DNA of 64,000 nt from Maylandia zebra (lineage: Eukaryota > Chordata > Actinopteri > Cichliformes > Cichlidae), in contig NC_135170.1 of the NCBI RefSeq assembly GCF_041146795.1, forward strand, positions 24,980,033-25,044,032, in the 5' to 3' direction. Below are positions 10,735 to 20,192 of the stretch, in pieces. The position numbers were made by a program, and so were the translations under genes. How positions within the stretch are numbered: position 1 is the first letter of the stretch; each line of letters opens with the position of its first letter. Under the pieces are notes generated by a model that saw nothing but the letters and a program-made list of their open reading frames with translations, ran no database searches and was not told where the DNA came from.

Positions 10735-11075
10735 ATAACCTTTGAGGGTTCACTACCAGAGATACTGGCTCAACAACACTCATACAGCTGTGTTTAGAGT
10801 TGGGGATTGGACTGAACCATTTTCAAGCATTTCAGGGGAAAACTGCATTTAAATATGTAATGTTTTTTAAAATATTTGATAAAAATGTAATTACAAAACA
10901 TTATGTTATTTATGATTTCAAAATTTTAGTGAATTTTAGTGGGTCACCAAGTCAAGACATCAGATTTGGGAAAGTGGTTGAGGGTGGGGTCGGTGCCACC
11001 CCTTCCCATCACTTTGTACAGGCCCCTGCTCCCTATACAATTAAAAAAGGACAGAAAGTCTTGTGCTGAGAACAG
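10735..11075 (+). promoter_or_regulatory. Shared promoter block, copy 3 (inverted RING gene)
   Basis: It carries ctaccagagatactggctca / acaacactcat (10751-10785), gtgtttagagttggggattgg and actgaaccattttcaagc, ggtgccaccccttcccatc / actttgtacaggcccctgct (10990-11030), and a TATA-like attaaaaaaggacagaaag (about 11040-11058). Each block has a counterpart in the same order upstream of the 6.1-kb RING gene, in opposite genomic orientation. The function is inferred. Confidence 0.55.
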
Positions 11076-11131
11076 AAGAACTTGAAGAGCACTGCAGTGT
11101 ACAAGTGACCTACAAATTCTAGAACAGGAAA

Positions 11132-11839
11132 ATGGCACTGACACAGGAAAACAGACACGAGGCCTCACAGGAGGGCTCCATATGCTTTGAAACTATTTTG
11201 GCTGCAAAAAGCACATTGGTCTGCAGGCATGTCCTCTGCCAGGACTGCCTGAGTAAAATACTGGTGGTCGCTCAGACTGAAGGATCCATCGTTTGTCCTC
11301 TCTGCTGTCACCCCACTAATCATGATGAACAGAAGGAAGACGGCGAAAACCTGGCAGCAGATGAAGGCCACACACAGGAGGCCCCTCTTCTTCTCCCTGT
11401 GGGTTGTTTTCAGTTAGTGCCGCACACCTCCACAGGTGCTGTGTGCCACGGAGGTAACTGGGTGTCACCACACCTGAGAGAAATTTCTCAGCAAGGCGCT
11501 GAACAGACAGTTACTGCAAGTGAATCGCATATTTCCACTGGAAACAGGCAAGGAAGACAGACCACAGACAACTGTACTACTGTCAATATAACCGAGGACC
11601 GTGCTCCGGGGTGTACGGCGTATCAGCTCATCTGTGGAGGCCTCTTTTGCCTAGTAGTGCTGATTTTTTTTTATCTCACGGTGGCATATTTGGTTGCACC
11701 TGTGCGACCAACTGTTCGGGTAGCAAAAAAAAAAAAAAAAAAAAATCTGCAACCTTCCCTGTGGTCAACAACAAATCAGACTAAACTAATCAGAGATAGT
11801 AAAGGGCGGGACCTCTCTGATCGGCCGTGGTCCAGTTGA
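11132..11839 (+). CDS. Inverted RING paralogue with a lost zinc ligand and a transposon-derived C-terminus (235 aa)
   Basis: Residues 1-188 align with the 6.1-kb RING gene throughout (MAL..ENRHEA.QE; CRHVLCQDCLSKI; CPLC; LAADEG/TQEA; GGNW; C-terminal membrane segment at about 166-188). Of the eight RING ligands, the first is changed: Cys15 of the paralogue is Gly15 here (codon 11174-11176, ggc). The other seven remain (Cys18, Cys31, His33, Cys36, Cys39, Cys55, Cys58). After the membrane segment the sister protein stops, but this frame runs on through a 21-A tract (11725-11745), encoding polylysine, and into transposon-like sequence. It may therefore be a decaying duplicate, or a membrane protein no longer acting as a ligase. 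The poly-A tract makes the true end sensitive to frameshift. Confidence 0.6.
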   Translation: MALTQENRHEASQEGSICFETILAAKSTLVCRHVLCQDCLSKILVVAQTEGSIVCPLCCHPTNHDEQKEDGENLAADEGHTQEAPLLLPVGCFQLVPHTSTGAVCHGGNWVSPHLREISQQGAEQTVTASESHISTGNRQGRQTTDNCTTVNITEDRAPGCTAYQLICGGLFCLVVLIFFYLTVAYLVAPVRPTVRVAKKKKKKNLQPSLWSTTNQTKLIRDSKGRDLSDRPWSS

Positions 11840-12037
11840 AAGTGTAGGTGGAAGTGTGAGGTGAGTAGCTTGAATAAAGCGATATCAATTCATTAAATCC
11901 TGAATCGACTTTTAAATATAACTGTGTTTTGCCAGAAACGCCAGATTCTCAGATTAAAGCTCACAAAACCATTTCAACAACAACCACACAGCAATACATA
12001 TACATACATATCGTTATCGTTCTATCGCCCAGCTCTA
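11690..12037 (-). mobile_element. DNA-transposon fragments fused to the 3' end of the RING paralogue
   Basis: The right edge (12003-12037) is the exact reverse complement of the left end of the hAT element at 37758 (tagagctgggcgatagaac, then gataacgatatgtat). Further left, gttgcacctgtgcgaccaac (11693-11712) and tgttttgccagaaacgcc (11926-11943) resemble other fish DNA-transposon ends. No matching opposite terminus or 8-bp target duplication was found, so this is a truncated or composite insertion. Confidence 0.55.
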
Positions 12038-13721
12038 TTTGCAACATGAAGTGACGGCATCCTCAATAGTTACATTTTGTGCAGCAATGAGGAAAATCTT
12101 TATACAACAAAAAGAAAAGCTAGAAAAACACAACTATTATATACAGGTGGTCTGTTTCTTCACAATTTTCAACCAGAGCAGTTTGACGTTGAGGAAAGTT
12201 TCTTCATGTTTCAGAAGTTTCTCAGCAGTGGATGATATAAAGATGTGTGTGAAATGGACTGTTATGACTGGTCAGAGTTAACCTGTGAAAATGTGATAAA
12301 TGTTAACTTTTTATAAAGAAGCAAAACACATTTAGTCTTTTGATTTAAATATATATTTTTAGACTTAAACAGGTTTAAAAGATTGAAATACTGCCATTAT
12401 AAGATGAATAAGAATCAAAACTATGAAAAGTACTTGATTAAAGAAATGACAAATGAGCTCAATAAAAATATAGTTTTTAATACACTGGGAGGAGAACTTA
12501 ATTCTGTTAGTTTTATGTATAAATGAACCTCAGTGTGGAGCCCCTCCCACTCTTCAAACTCTGGAGGGTAATTAGCTGAAATTAGATGGTCATCAGTTAA
12601 TCCAGTTCACCTGAGCCTTCAGTCTTTAAAAGCTGGATCATGTGTTCACTGCTGTCTATTCTCAGTTGGTGTGACATCAACTTTCTTTGGTGGGGCTGGT
12701 GGTTTAGTTTAGAATTGGTGCTGGTTTGTTTCAGTCAAGCTCTTGTGTGGATCGGTATACCTGGTGTCTCCGCATACCTGGTGTCTCCGCTTGTGTCTTC
12801 AATTCATTCGTTAAGGTTTGAGTGTTATTTACTGATAATGACCAATTTGACTTGTCATTTTAGCGTTTGTCAATATTTCTGCTTTTGAGGACTCTGGCTG
12901 TAGTCCTTATTTTGTTGGGTTTTCAAAGATTTTTGTCAAAAGCCTTTTGTATCTATTACTGAGTAAATGGCCTGTATTTGTATACTATATTAGACATGAG
13001 CCAAGCTCCTCTTGTAGGTTGAAGGGGCTGATCTCAATAGGAGATCAACCAGCTTGTTTTCACTTTATTGCAATGGAGAACGTGGCTAAAGAAAGTGTCT
13101 TGGGAGCACTTCCCTGGTTACCAGAAGGTTGCCAGTTTCTGGTTGCCTTTTGGCTCTGGTGGAATCAGTGCATAAGTACCCACCACAAGTATCTGTCTGA
13201 AGACTAGGGTTGAGACTAGTTAGGGAATGGGTTTGCTACTTATGGAGCTTGGGCTCAGTGGGCTTTTAAACCTTAATTTGTTCTGTCTGCTTCTTGAAAA
13301 CTACATTGCTTTAAACATTCAAAACTCTGTTAACCAGACTTGGAGCCTATTTGAAGACAAAACCGTTCTGTGGAGAAGTCAAAGGTTTTGGCAGGAAATC
13401 AGCCTTTTTTGGGGGGGTTGTTTTTTAATACTGGACTTGTGAACTGCACCAGTGCCGCTATATGATGCTCCTGTGTCAGTTCTTCGTGTGGGTTGTCTGC
13501 TGTAAGAAACTTGAGGGCTTCTGGTGTCTTTATGGCTGTAACACATCAGAAGACAGGGCTCAGCATTTGATGGTCACCAGCATGTTGATGACTGAGTTGT
13601 AATGGAGAGCAACCACACATCATTTCGCCTGATGTCTGGTAGAGAGATTACAGCACACTGGATGTTTAGTAATCTTGTTTTTCACGTTACCTTAATTTGT
13701 CTGAAGTGCCAGTGTGAATAA
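12038..13721. other. Intergenic, unidentified; contains a short tandem duplication
   Basis: No protein similarity was recognised in the several open frames. A 17-bp unit (tacctggtgtctccgca) is repeated in tandem at 12758-12791. Part of the region (about 12540-13440) is less AT-rich than its surroundings and may be an old retroelement, but I cannot support a class. Confidence 0.4.
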
Positions 13722-13828
13722 ATCACCACTACCAGGCAAATGCAGTCTCATTTAGGAAGCCCTAGTGACAGCAGTATCGTTGCGTGTCGTGGGTTTCAGT
13801 TGGTTGCTGATTATAAAAACCTGAGTAT
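13722..13828 (-). pseudogene. Fragment of the RING gene family (C-terminal region)
   Basis: The plus sequence aatcaccactaccaggcaaa / tgcag matches 6147-6171 exactly. It continues, after an internal loss of roughly 20 bases, with gacagcagtatcgttgcgtg and ttgctgattataaaaacct, matching 6210-6275. This corresponds to the segment just before the membrane anchor. No RING domain, promoter or frame accompanies it, so it is a broken piece of a further copy in the same orientation as the 6.1-kb gene. Confidence 0.75.
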
Positions 13829-13847
13829 GGGCAGAAATCTGTGCCAT

Positions 13848-14106
13848 CAGAAACTGAATTTGAATAAGTTCAATTTGAATTTGAATTGCTCAGATTGAAT
13901 CTGAATTGTAACTTGAATGAATGCTTTTGAAAACTGAATTTGAATTAGTCTAATTTGAAATTGAATTTATGGTTTGAAAATGATCATCACTAAATTGAAA
14001 CTGCATTTTATCCTTTAAAAATTCAGCTCTCGAATAATTTCAGTTTCACTTCTCACCATTCAGTTTCAGTTCTACAATTCAATTTCAGTTCCAAAATTCA
14101 GTTTTT
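13848..14106. repeat. Degenerate TTGAATT / TTCAGTTT tract with inverted symmetry
   Basis: The first part is built from aactgaatttgaat-like units and the second from their complements (attcagtttcagttc), so the tract can fold on itself. It abuts a GC-richer segment with a short frame starting at 14229. The class is unknown; a terminal region of a DNA element is possible. Confidence 0.5.
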
Positions 14107-14258
14107 TGGAACTTACATCCGGTTCAAGCGCAGATTAATAGAACTAAGTTTTACTAGCGGACCGAAAGTGTTACTGACGGGAATCTACAGCGTCTTGAGC
14201 TGAATTAAGACTTCAGAAGTCATTCGTCATGTCGAATGACCAGCGGATAAACTCTCAG

Positions 14259-14880
14259 GTTGGTAATAAATGTATTACATGTATAAGAACAAGCGTCATG
14301 TTAACAAATAATAGCCGTACAGTAACTTTTATGCTTATTGTAGCTGTTAGCTAAAAACGCTAATTTAGCGTAGTTTGCCCTGAATTCAGCTTTGACAAAC
14401 AAATATGATTGACTGTTTCTAGTAGAATTCCAAAGTTGTCATCTTGTACCCTCTCAGAGTACCCCCTCTGTATGCTTGCAGAGACCCCTACAGTAGGGAA
14501 ATATGCAAAACGGGGCCCAAACCTTTGTATTTTAGCTTTATTTATGTCTTACACAGCATCCCAACTCTTTAGCTAACTTAATAACTTTAGCTAAAGTGAA
14601 TAGTTAGTCTAATTCATTAGTGCAGCATTACTGGATCACCTCTGTTTGAAGTGATTTACAACTATCACTGAAACAGCAAACTTTGTAAATAAACAACACT
14701 TCTCATTCTCTAAACGTTTGGCCACAGCTGTAGATTACACTATCAGTGCTTGTTCACTCTTGACAATAATTACATTTCTAAATTCTCTTTGTGCATTTAC
14801 TGAATTAGGTTGGCAAATGTAAAAAAAAATGGTTGACTACAGGTGTATGTATAAATTTTAGTAGTATTTTCCTCTTGCTG
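14259..14880. other. Intergenic, no feature recognised
   Basis: AT-rich sequence between the degenerate tract and a repeat arm. No coding or repeat similarity was seen. Confidence 0.45.
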
Positions 14881-15003
14881 GGGAAACGTCCCCCTCCTAT
14901 GTTTTATTATTCCGCTTTCAGCGTTTTTGCTTCACGACTAAAGCGTGCAGTTTACTTTGTGTGCACTAACATGGACTCGAATCAACCAGCGCCACCTCTG
15001 TAC
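14881..15003 (+). repeat. Repeat arm A, plus copy
   Basis: It contains taaagcgtgcagtttacttt, catggactcgaatcaacca and gcgccacctctg. It is nearly the exact reverse complement of 16877-17000. Confidence 0.8.
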
Positions 15004-15097
15004 CTTTCAATTGTCTGTTTGTGCGTCATGCAAACCTTTGACATTAATGAAATGATATCATGTATTTATTTTTGGCCTACATCTGTTAAAACAAAAA

Positions 15098-15195
15098 ATG
15101 TTAAATTACATACACAAAGTAATAGGAATCACCACTCCAATTGGTCATCGTGATTTTAATATTCTCTTTTTCCATAACAATGAAATACGCCTTGG
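15098..15195 (+). repeat. Repeat B, first copy
   Basis: ttaaattacatacacaaagt, then gattttaatattctctttt and ccataacaatgaaat. A second, direct copy lies at 17610-17705. Confidence 0.7.
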
Positions 15196-15423
15196 AAAAA
15201 TAAGACTATGTTGGTAGTTATAGACAGTCTGTATAAGTGTGGTTAATCCAGTAAACATTTGTAAGGAGATGGCAGTTACACAGTGATTAGTAATAAACAG
15301 AGCCAGTGAGAGTGAGTGGATTTAAGAAAGTGAGTGGCTCAGGCGTGTCGATTGGTTTGTCATCTGTTTTTGAGTCTGGACTAGACATAGAAATTTGTTT
15401 TAAATCTAAGTTAGGAAGATTCA

Positions 15424-15516
15424 TGTTTTAAAACAACCACTTTTTGTGAGAAATGCAAGAAGTACATCTGCAGAAAGCACACAGTTACATTCTGTCCATC
15501 ATGTGGACAAAATTGA
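15424..15516 (+). pseudogene. piggyBac-type transposase remnant (C-terminal cysteine-rich finger)
   Basis: The frame from 15424 reads CFKTTTFCEKCKKYICRKHT and ends VTFCPSCGQN followed by tga (15514-15516). The spacing C-x2-C ... C-x2-H ... C-x2-C just before a stop is typical of the C-terminal cysteine-rich domain of piggyBac-like transposases. No DDE catalytic core could be read upstream, where the frame is closed, so it is a fossil. The self-complementary acgggtcaaaatgacccg at 15723-15740, a motif I associate with piggyBac termini, lies about 210 bp downstream. Confidence 0.6.
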
Positions 15517-15722
15517 AAATGTTGAACATTGAAAAACCGAGAACATCGGGCAAGTTCAAAAGAAATGTGTTTGTAGGAAGGAAAAACCTTTACCAAATTG
15601 TTCCTAAAAATAGTTATGTAAAGTCAAACTGTATGTCTGTCCTACATGTTTATGTAATGGAAAATAAAGTTGCTATTGTTTTATTGCAGTTTTTTTGACA
15701 ATTCTGAGTGGATTTACTCACT

Positions 15723-15741
15723 ACGGGTCAAAATGACCCGC
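15723..15741. repeat. Perfect short palindrome resembling a piggyBac terminus
   Basis: cgggtcaaaatgacccg is nearly self-complementary. It lies downstream of the transposase remnant and is followed by a T-rich run. No adjacent TTAA was seen, so the terminus assignment is tentative. Confidence 0.35.
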
Positions 15742-15876
15742 AACAACAATTTTTTTTTTTTTTTTTAAAACATAATGCAAGGGCTAAGGGCTTGCATATG
15801 ATCTTCAATTTGTAGCAGATCCACTATCACATAGCAGCTGGACCAGTCTCCAATGGAGCGTCAGTCCACTGCTGCC

Positions 15877-15931
15877 ACCTGTGGCTAAGTGCCATAGCCT
15901 ACTACTAGATTAACTTGTGACACATCTGCAC
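15877..15931 (+). repeat. Repeat C, plus copy
   Basis: ccacctgtggctaagtgcc, atagcctac and aacttgtgacacatctgc match the reverse complement of 16831-16885. On the minus copy, C is directly continuous with arm A. On the plus strand about 870 bp separate them. Confidence 0.75.
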
Positions 15932-16830
15932 CTGCATATGGTCACATTGAGTAGAGACTGAGTGGCTGCACTTACACCTAGTGCATTCAAATTCACCCAC
16001 AGACATGTTGAAAGATGTAATGCCAGCAATGTAGATTGTCAACACTAAAAACAGTCATTAAGCAAAGACCACAGGGATCTTCCCCCCCCCCCCCCATGTT
16101 TATTTGGCATGCACACATTTGTAGTCGCCTTCTTTACAGGGGAAGTCCACAAACACTGCATGGTACCAATTTACACAGAAGGTACATTCAATCTGCAGGA
16201 AAAATTAGATTGTCAGAGTCATTCATCTGACGTCAGGCTGTTGAGTGACGCAATTAAACATGTTCAAATGTGCAGGTAATGTAGTTTTCTGTGCAAAAGC
16301 CTTATCTGTGAATCAGTCTATATTTTCATGTGTCCTTTAGGGGCTCCAGTCTCTTTAAAGTGCAAAGGCATGCAGGTTACCTGAACTATACGTTTTCTGT
16401 TGGTGCATCAATGTGACATTTCACCCAGTGATGTTTAAGTAACCCATTCAAGGTGTTTCCGTCTAATGGTATCAATTTGGTTATCTTACACACTGATCAG
16501 TTTCTGCACCTGAGCTTCTCTCACCACTGGCACGACATACCTGGGAAAGGTAATTGAAAATATATTCCACAATAGGGATAGACATATGAATGCTGACTGT
16601 GCTGACAGAATGTGTTGTGACAACAGTAGTCAAACAATCTGTAATATATTTGTTGAATACAAATGTTTTTGCTGTGAAATGATATAAACAAAAGCAGTGC
16701 TGATTTTGGAATCTTCAAGCGTATGATAAGCTCAAAATAAGCAAAACTGCATTTCATGTAGTTCAACGGGTTTTCTTTTGTTACAAGTGTATTGTGCATG
16801 AAAAGAATTCAAAGTGGTGATAGAGCCAGC

Positions 16831-17000
16831 TGCAGATGTGTCACAAGTTGATTTGGCTGTAGGCTATGGCACTTGGCCAGAGGTGGCGCTGGTTGATTCG
16901 AGTCCATGTTAGTTCACACAAAGTAAACTGCACGCTTTAGTTGAGAAGTTAAAACGCTGAAATCAGAATAATAAAACGTACGAGGGGGACGATAATGACG
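16831..17000 (-). repeat. Repeat C plus arm A, contiguous inverted copy
   Basis: Read on the minus strand it gives arm A (as 14881-15003) followed immediately by C (as 15877-15931). It shows the undisturbed order. The plus-strand counterpart is interrupted by the stretch holding repeat B and the piggyBac remnant. Confidence 0.75.
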
Positions 17001-17025
17001 ACTCGATTCTCCCGATCGTCTACTC

Positions 17026-17592
17026 TTGCTGTCCTGTGAACAACATCGGCGTGGTGTTAATTGTTTGCTGTTTTCGCAATCGCGTTGTGCATGAGAATAT
17101 CACCAGGTAAACTCGCAATATTTTTAAACATTTTGTTGTTCAACAGCATCAAGACTGACGGGGTGTGTTTGAGTTAACCTCACAAGGGTCACAGATGATA
17201 TCTTTGGCGTTGTTTGTTTTTTGTTTTTTGTTTTTTTGCTGATTTGTCGGTAGCAGCTCTTGAAAAGCAAGTCTGCCACACATCTGTTCGACCAAATCCA
17301 GTTAATCTGGAACACCGGTGTTTCAGATTAACTGGTGACGGTGAAAAAGATGTGTGGCAAACTTGCTTTTCATGAGCCGCTACCGACAAACCAGCAAATA
17401 AACACTGAATATATAATCTGCAACATTTGTGAGGTCCCCTTAAACACAGGCTTATTGCACTTGAACAATAAAACATTAAAAACTGTCACGAGTTTACCTG
17501 GCGATATTCTCAATCACGAGGCGACCGCGAAAACGGCAAACAAATAAACGTCACCACGCCGATGATGTTCACAGGACAGCAAGAATCAACAA
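17026..17592. repeat. Large imperfect palindrome (about 280-bp arms)
   Basis: Centre at caccggtg (17313-17320). Close to the centre ccagttaatctggaa pairs with tttcagattaactgg, further out tgccacacatct pairs with agatgtgtggca, then tttgtcggtagc with gctaccgacaaa, and at the edges cttgctgtcctgtgaaca with its complement near 17570-17584. The arms differ by scattered substitutions and by a T-rich stretch in the left one. Two head-to-head copies of one element, or a fold-back transposon, would explain it. The protein-like frames over it are by-products. Confidence 0.8.
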
Positions 17593-17609
17593 TCTTGTCT
17601 TGATAAATG

Positions 17610-17705
17610 CCAAATTATATACACAAAGTTCTAGAAATAACCACTCGTATTGTTCATGATGATTTTAATATTTTTTCCATAACAAAGAAATGTCTTCAAC
17701 AAATA
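17610..17705 (+). repeat. Repeat B, second copy
   Basis: aaattatatacacaaagttc, then gattttaatattttttcca and taacaaagaaatg match 15098-15195 in direct orientation, immediately outside the palindrome. Confidence 0.7.
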
Positions 17706-18345
17706 TTACACATTAATATTTGACTTATTGTAGATAAAAAGCGTCCCCAACGAGCTGTCATCAGAAAAACTGACAGTTTATGAATGTAATTATTTTAATT
17801 AGATATCTATACAATTTGATACTTGTTTTTACACGCTTTTAAAAAAAACTGAAAAGCAACTGATCAACTTTTGTTTGGAGTTAAATTTTAGCGACCTCTA
17901 GTGTTCATCATGCCCGACTAGGGTCATGAATGGTCTGTTATCTCCCGGAGAAAACCAACGACCGTAGAAAACCGATATTTTCTTAGATTTGTTTTTGGGG
18001 GTTTAACAAAAACATTTTAAAAAGCTCACAGATAAGTGGCATAAACTTTTGGACTTTCAGTTGTGCTTTCATAGGTTTTACACCTTTTCCTACTGATTGA
18101 TTATTCATACCATATTAAAGCAATTAAGTAATAGATGACAATGGCAGAAAAGCTCTTGTTTTTTATCTGTTTTTAACAAGTGTTCTACAATTTAAAACAA
18201 AATCTGTGAATGAACAAAGATGTTATGTTTTAAAGAACAGTTTTACACATTGTTTTCTTACAGTCTTACATTTTGGGCACTATTTTCTAAAGTGTTCATA
18301 TGTGCTGTATTTGAGTGTAGAAATGAATTATTTATGTTGTCATTG
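17706..18345. other. Intergenic, no feature recognised
   Basis: AT-rich sequence without coding similarity. Confidence 0.45.
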
Positions 18346-18349
18346 GAAT

Positions 18350-18740
18350 TGGGTAACCTGTCATGAGGGAATTCCCCACTGGGGTAGAGGGGAAAGCTGC
18401 ATGGTAAAAGAGGTCAGGAATCTGTAGCAGCAGGGATTACTTAGTGTGGCAATCTTTAACAATTGGACACACTAGTACATAAATATTAAATAAATTATAT
18501 ACTCTAAAAATTATAGGCACATCTATAGAGTCTGAAAATCAGGCATAGTCTATTCTTAGACAATTTCCAGAACTGCATTTATCCCTGCTGGAACTTTTCC
18601 ATTCCTTTGGCACAAATGTGCCACCTCCATGATCGAGATGAGTAAGGCAGGTAGGTCACAACATAGAGGCAAGTAAGAAATCCACCCCAGGTTGGATCCA
18701 GGGGCCCTTAACAAGTCCTGTTAGTATTCTGTGTTTAACA
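18350..18740 (+). repeat. Dispersed repeat family R, two diverged copies
   Basis: At 18350-18430 gaggggaaagctgcatggta and aaagaggtcagg; at 18530-18740 gacaatttccagaactgcat, then ccaccccaggttggatcca and aacaagtcctgttag. They share the core order of the copies at 4357 and 18960. Confidence 0.4.
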
Positions 18741-18959
18741 AGCAAAGAATGAAATACTAATGTAAATGTTTCAAAGGCAACTCGGACTATAAGATTATGT
18801 AAAACATTTAACCATGATGGTATAACCCTCAATTAACTTAATTTACCAGTGTTAGTTAAAAATTCCTTTGTATATATGTAACATCTGTTTACAGCATATT
18901 ACGTAAGACCACGTGTGTTATGACAGGGCACTACAAAAACCCTTAAAATCACGTACAGT

Positions 18960-19165
18960 GCTTTTTAAGACAATTTTCAAGGTTGCTTTTGTTTTGAATA
19001 GTCATTTCCGATTCCTGTTCCCTGACTCTCCCTCACCTACACCTGGAGTGGAGGCAAATCAGAATCCTCCCTGAGGTGGAGAGACGAGCTGCTATGTAAA
19101 ACAGGTCCTGTTGCCAGTGGGAACAGTGACGTGACTGACTGGTTCCCCTGGTTGTGAAGTTTTGG
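18960..19165 (+). repeat. Dispersed repeat family R, further copy
   Basis: agacaattttcaaggttgc, ctggagtggaggcaaatc and tgtaaaacaggtcctgttg reproduce the family core. Confidence 0.45.
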
Positions 19166-19900
19166 TTTGCGTGTTTTGTTCCAGTTTCAGTTGTCATATG
19201 GGGCTTTTTATGAGTATTCTTCAAAGATTTTCAATATTTATCCATCAGGAACACAATTCATTTTCCCAAGGTGCCACTTGAGAAATCAGGACCATTGTAG
19301 TGGGTCACACCACCTAGGCCTGTCACCTAGACCTATTTCAAAGGTACATCCTATCAAGACGAACATAGATATATGATTTCAAATTAAAAAGGTTTCTTGA
19401 ACTGTCTTGTCCCAATTTGGTATTCCGTTCTCTTGTATCACCACAGTTCACATAAATGTTATAAATAATAATAATTTGAGATTTAAAAAAAGGCCACATC
19501 ACTTGGTGTACAAGAGGCCAATCTAAGGTATCACAGTACTAAGCAGTTTTACAAATAAAGCTGACGAAGCATCAAAGATATCTTTATCACATATATTTGT
19601 TATCTTATATATTTGTTAGTTCGTTTCATGATAATCAATGATATTTGTCCATGTACTGTAAGTTTGAGATTGCTTTAAGCTTAACAGTCATTTATGTAGT
19701 TTGTGTGAAAAAGAACAATTTTTTCTTTACATGCTATTTACTTAAGTTTTTTAATTTATTTTTTTTTATGTTTGATATTTGCCCTTTTTGTTGTTTTTTC
19801 TTCTTGAATTATTTGATAGGCAGGGGTTTGATAATCATGCCTATTTATTTGACGACATTTCATGGAATAGAAAAAAAAAGTTATTGTTTAGTGGAGGTTC
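19166..19900. other. Intergenic, no feature recognised
   Basis: AT-rich sequence upstream of the ndel1 promoter. The open frames have biased, membrane-like composition caused by T-rich DNA and match no family. Confidence 0.45.
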
Positions 19901-19939
19901 AGTCCGAAAAAAGGGTGTGGTGTGGTTAAATCGCGAAGA

Positions 19940-20192
19940 TCTATTTCAGGAGCAGACCTACGTGTGATGTAACGTGAAATCACGTCATCACGTACGCCCC
20001 TGTCAGGATTTACGTTGGTTCCGGGAGACGCGTTGGCAATTTCCTAAACAGAGCTCAGTTACCTCATTGGGGAAACGTCAGTATCACCCGAGGCCCGGCA
20101 AAGAGGAGCTCTGCTTATCGTTGGGTGTTTTACCGGCTGGAAATCGACTCGCTGCTACGGAAGACAACAGTAGACCGACTTGACATGAGCAG
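19940..20192 (+). promoter_or_regulatory. ndel1: Probable ndel1 promoter and untranslated exon 1
   Basis: The sequence becomes markedly richer in CpG (acgtcatcacgtacgcccc, cgcgttggcaattt, gaggcccggc). It includes CRE-like cacgtcatcacg at 19981-19992 and ends in a consensus donor, gagcag|gtagcc, at 20192/20193. The first coding exon of ndel1 begins with an acceptor at 22378 and has a few untranslated bases, so a non-coding first exon here fits. The transcription start is not determined. Confidence 0.55.
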
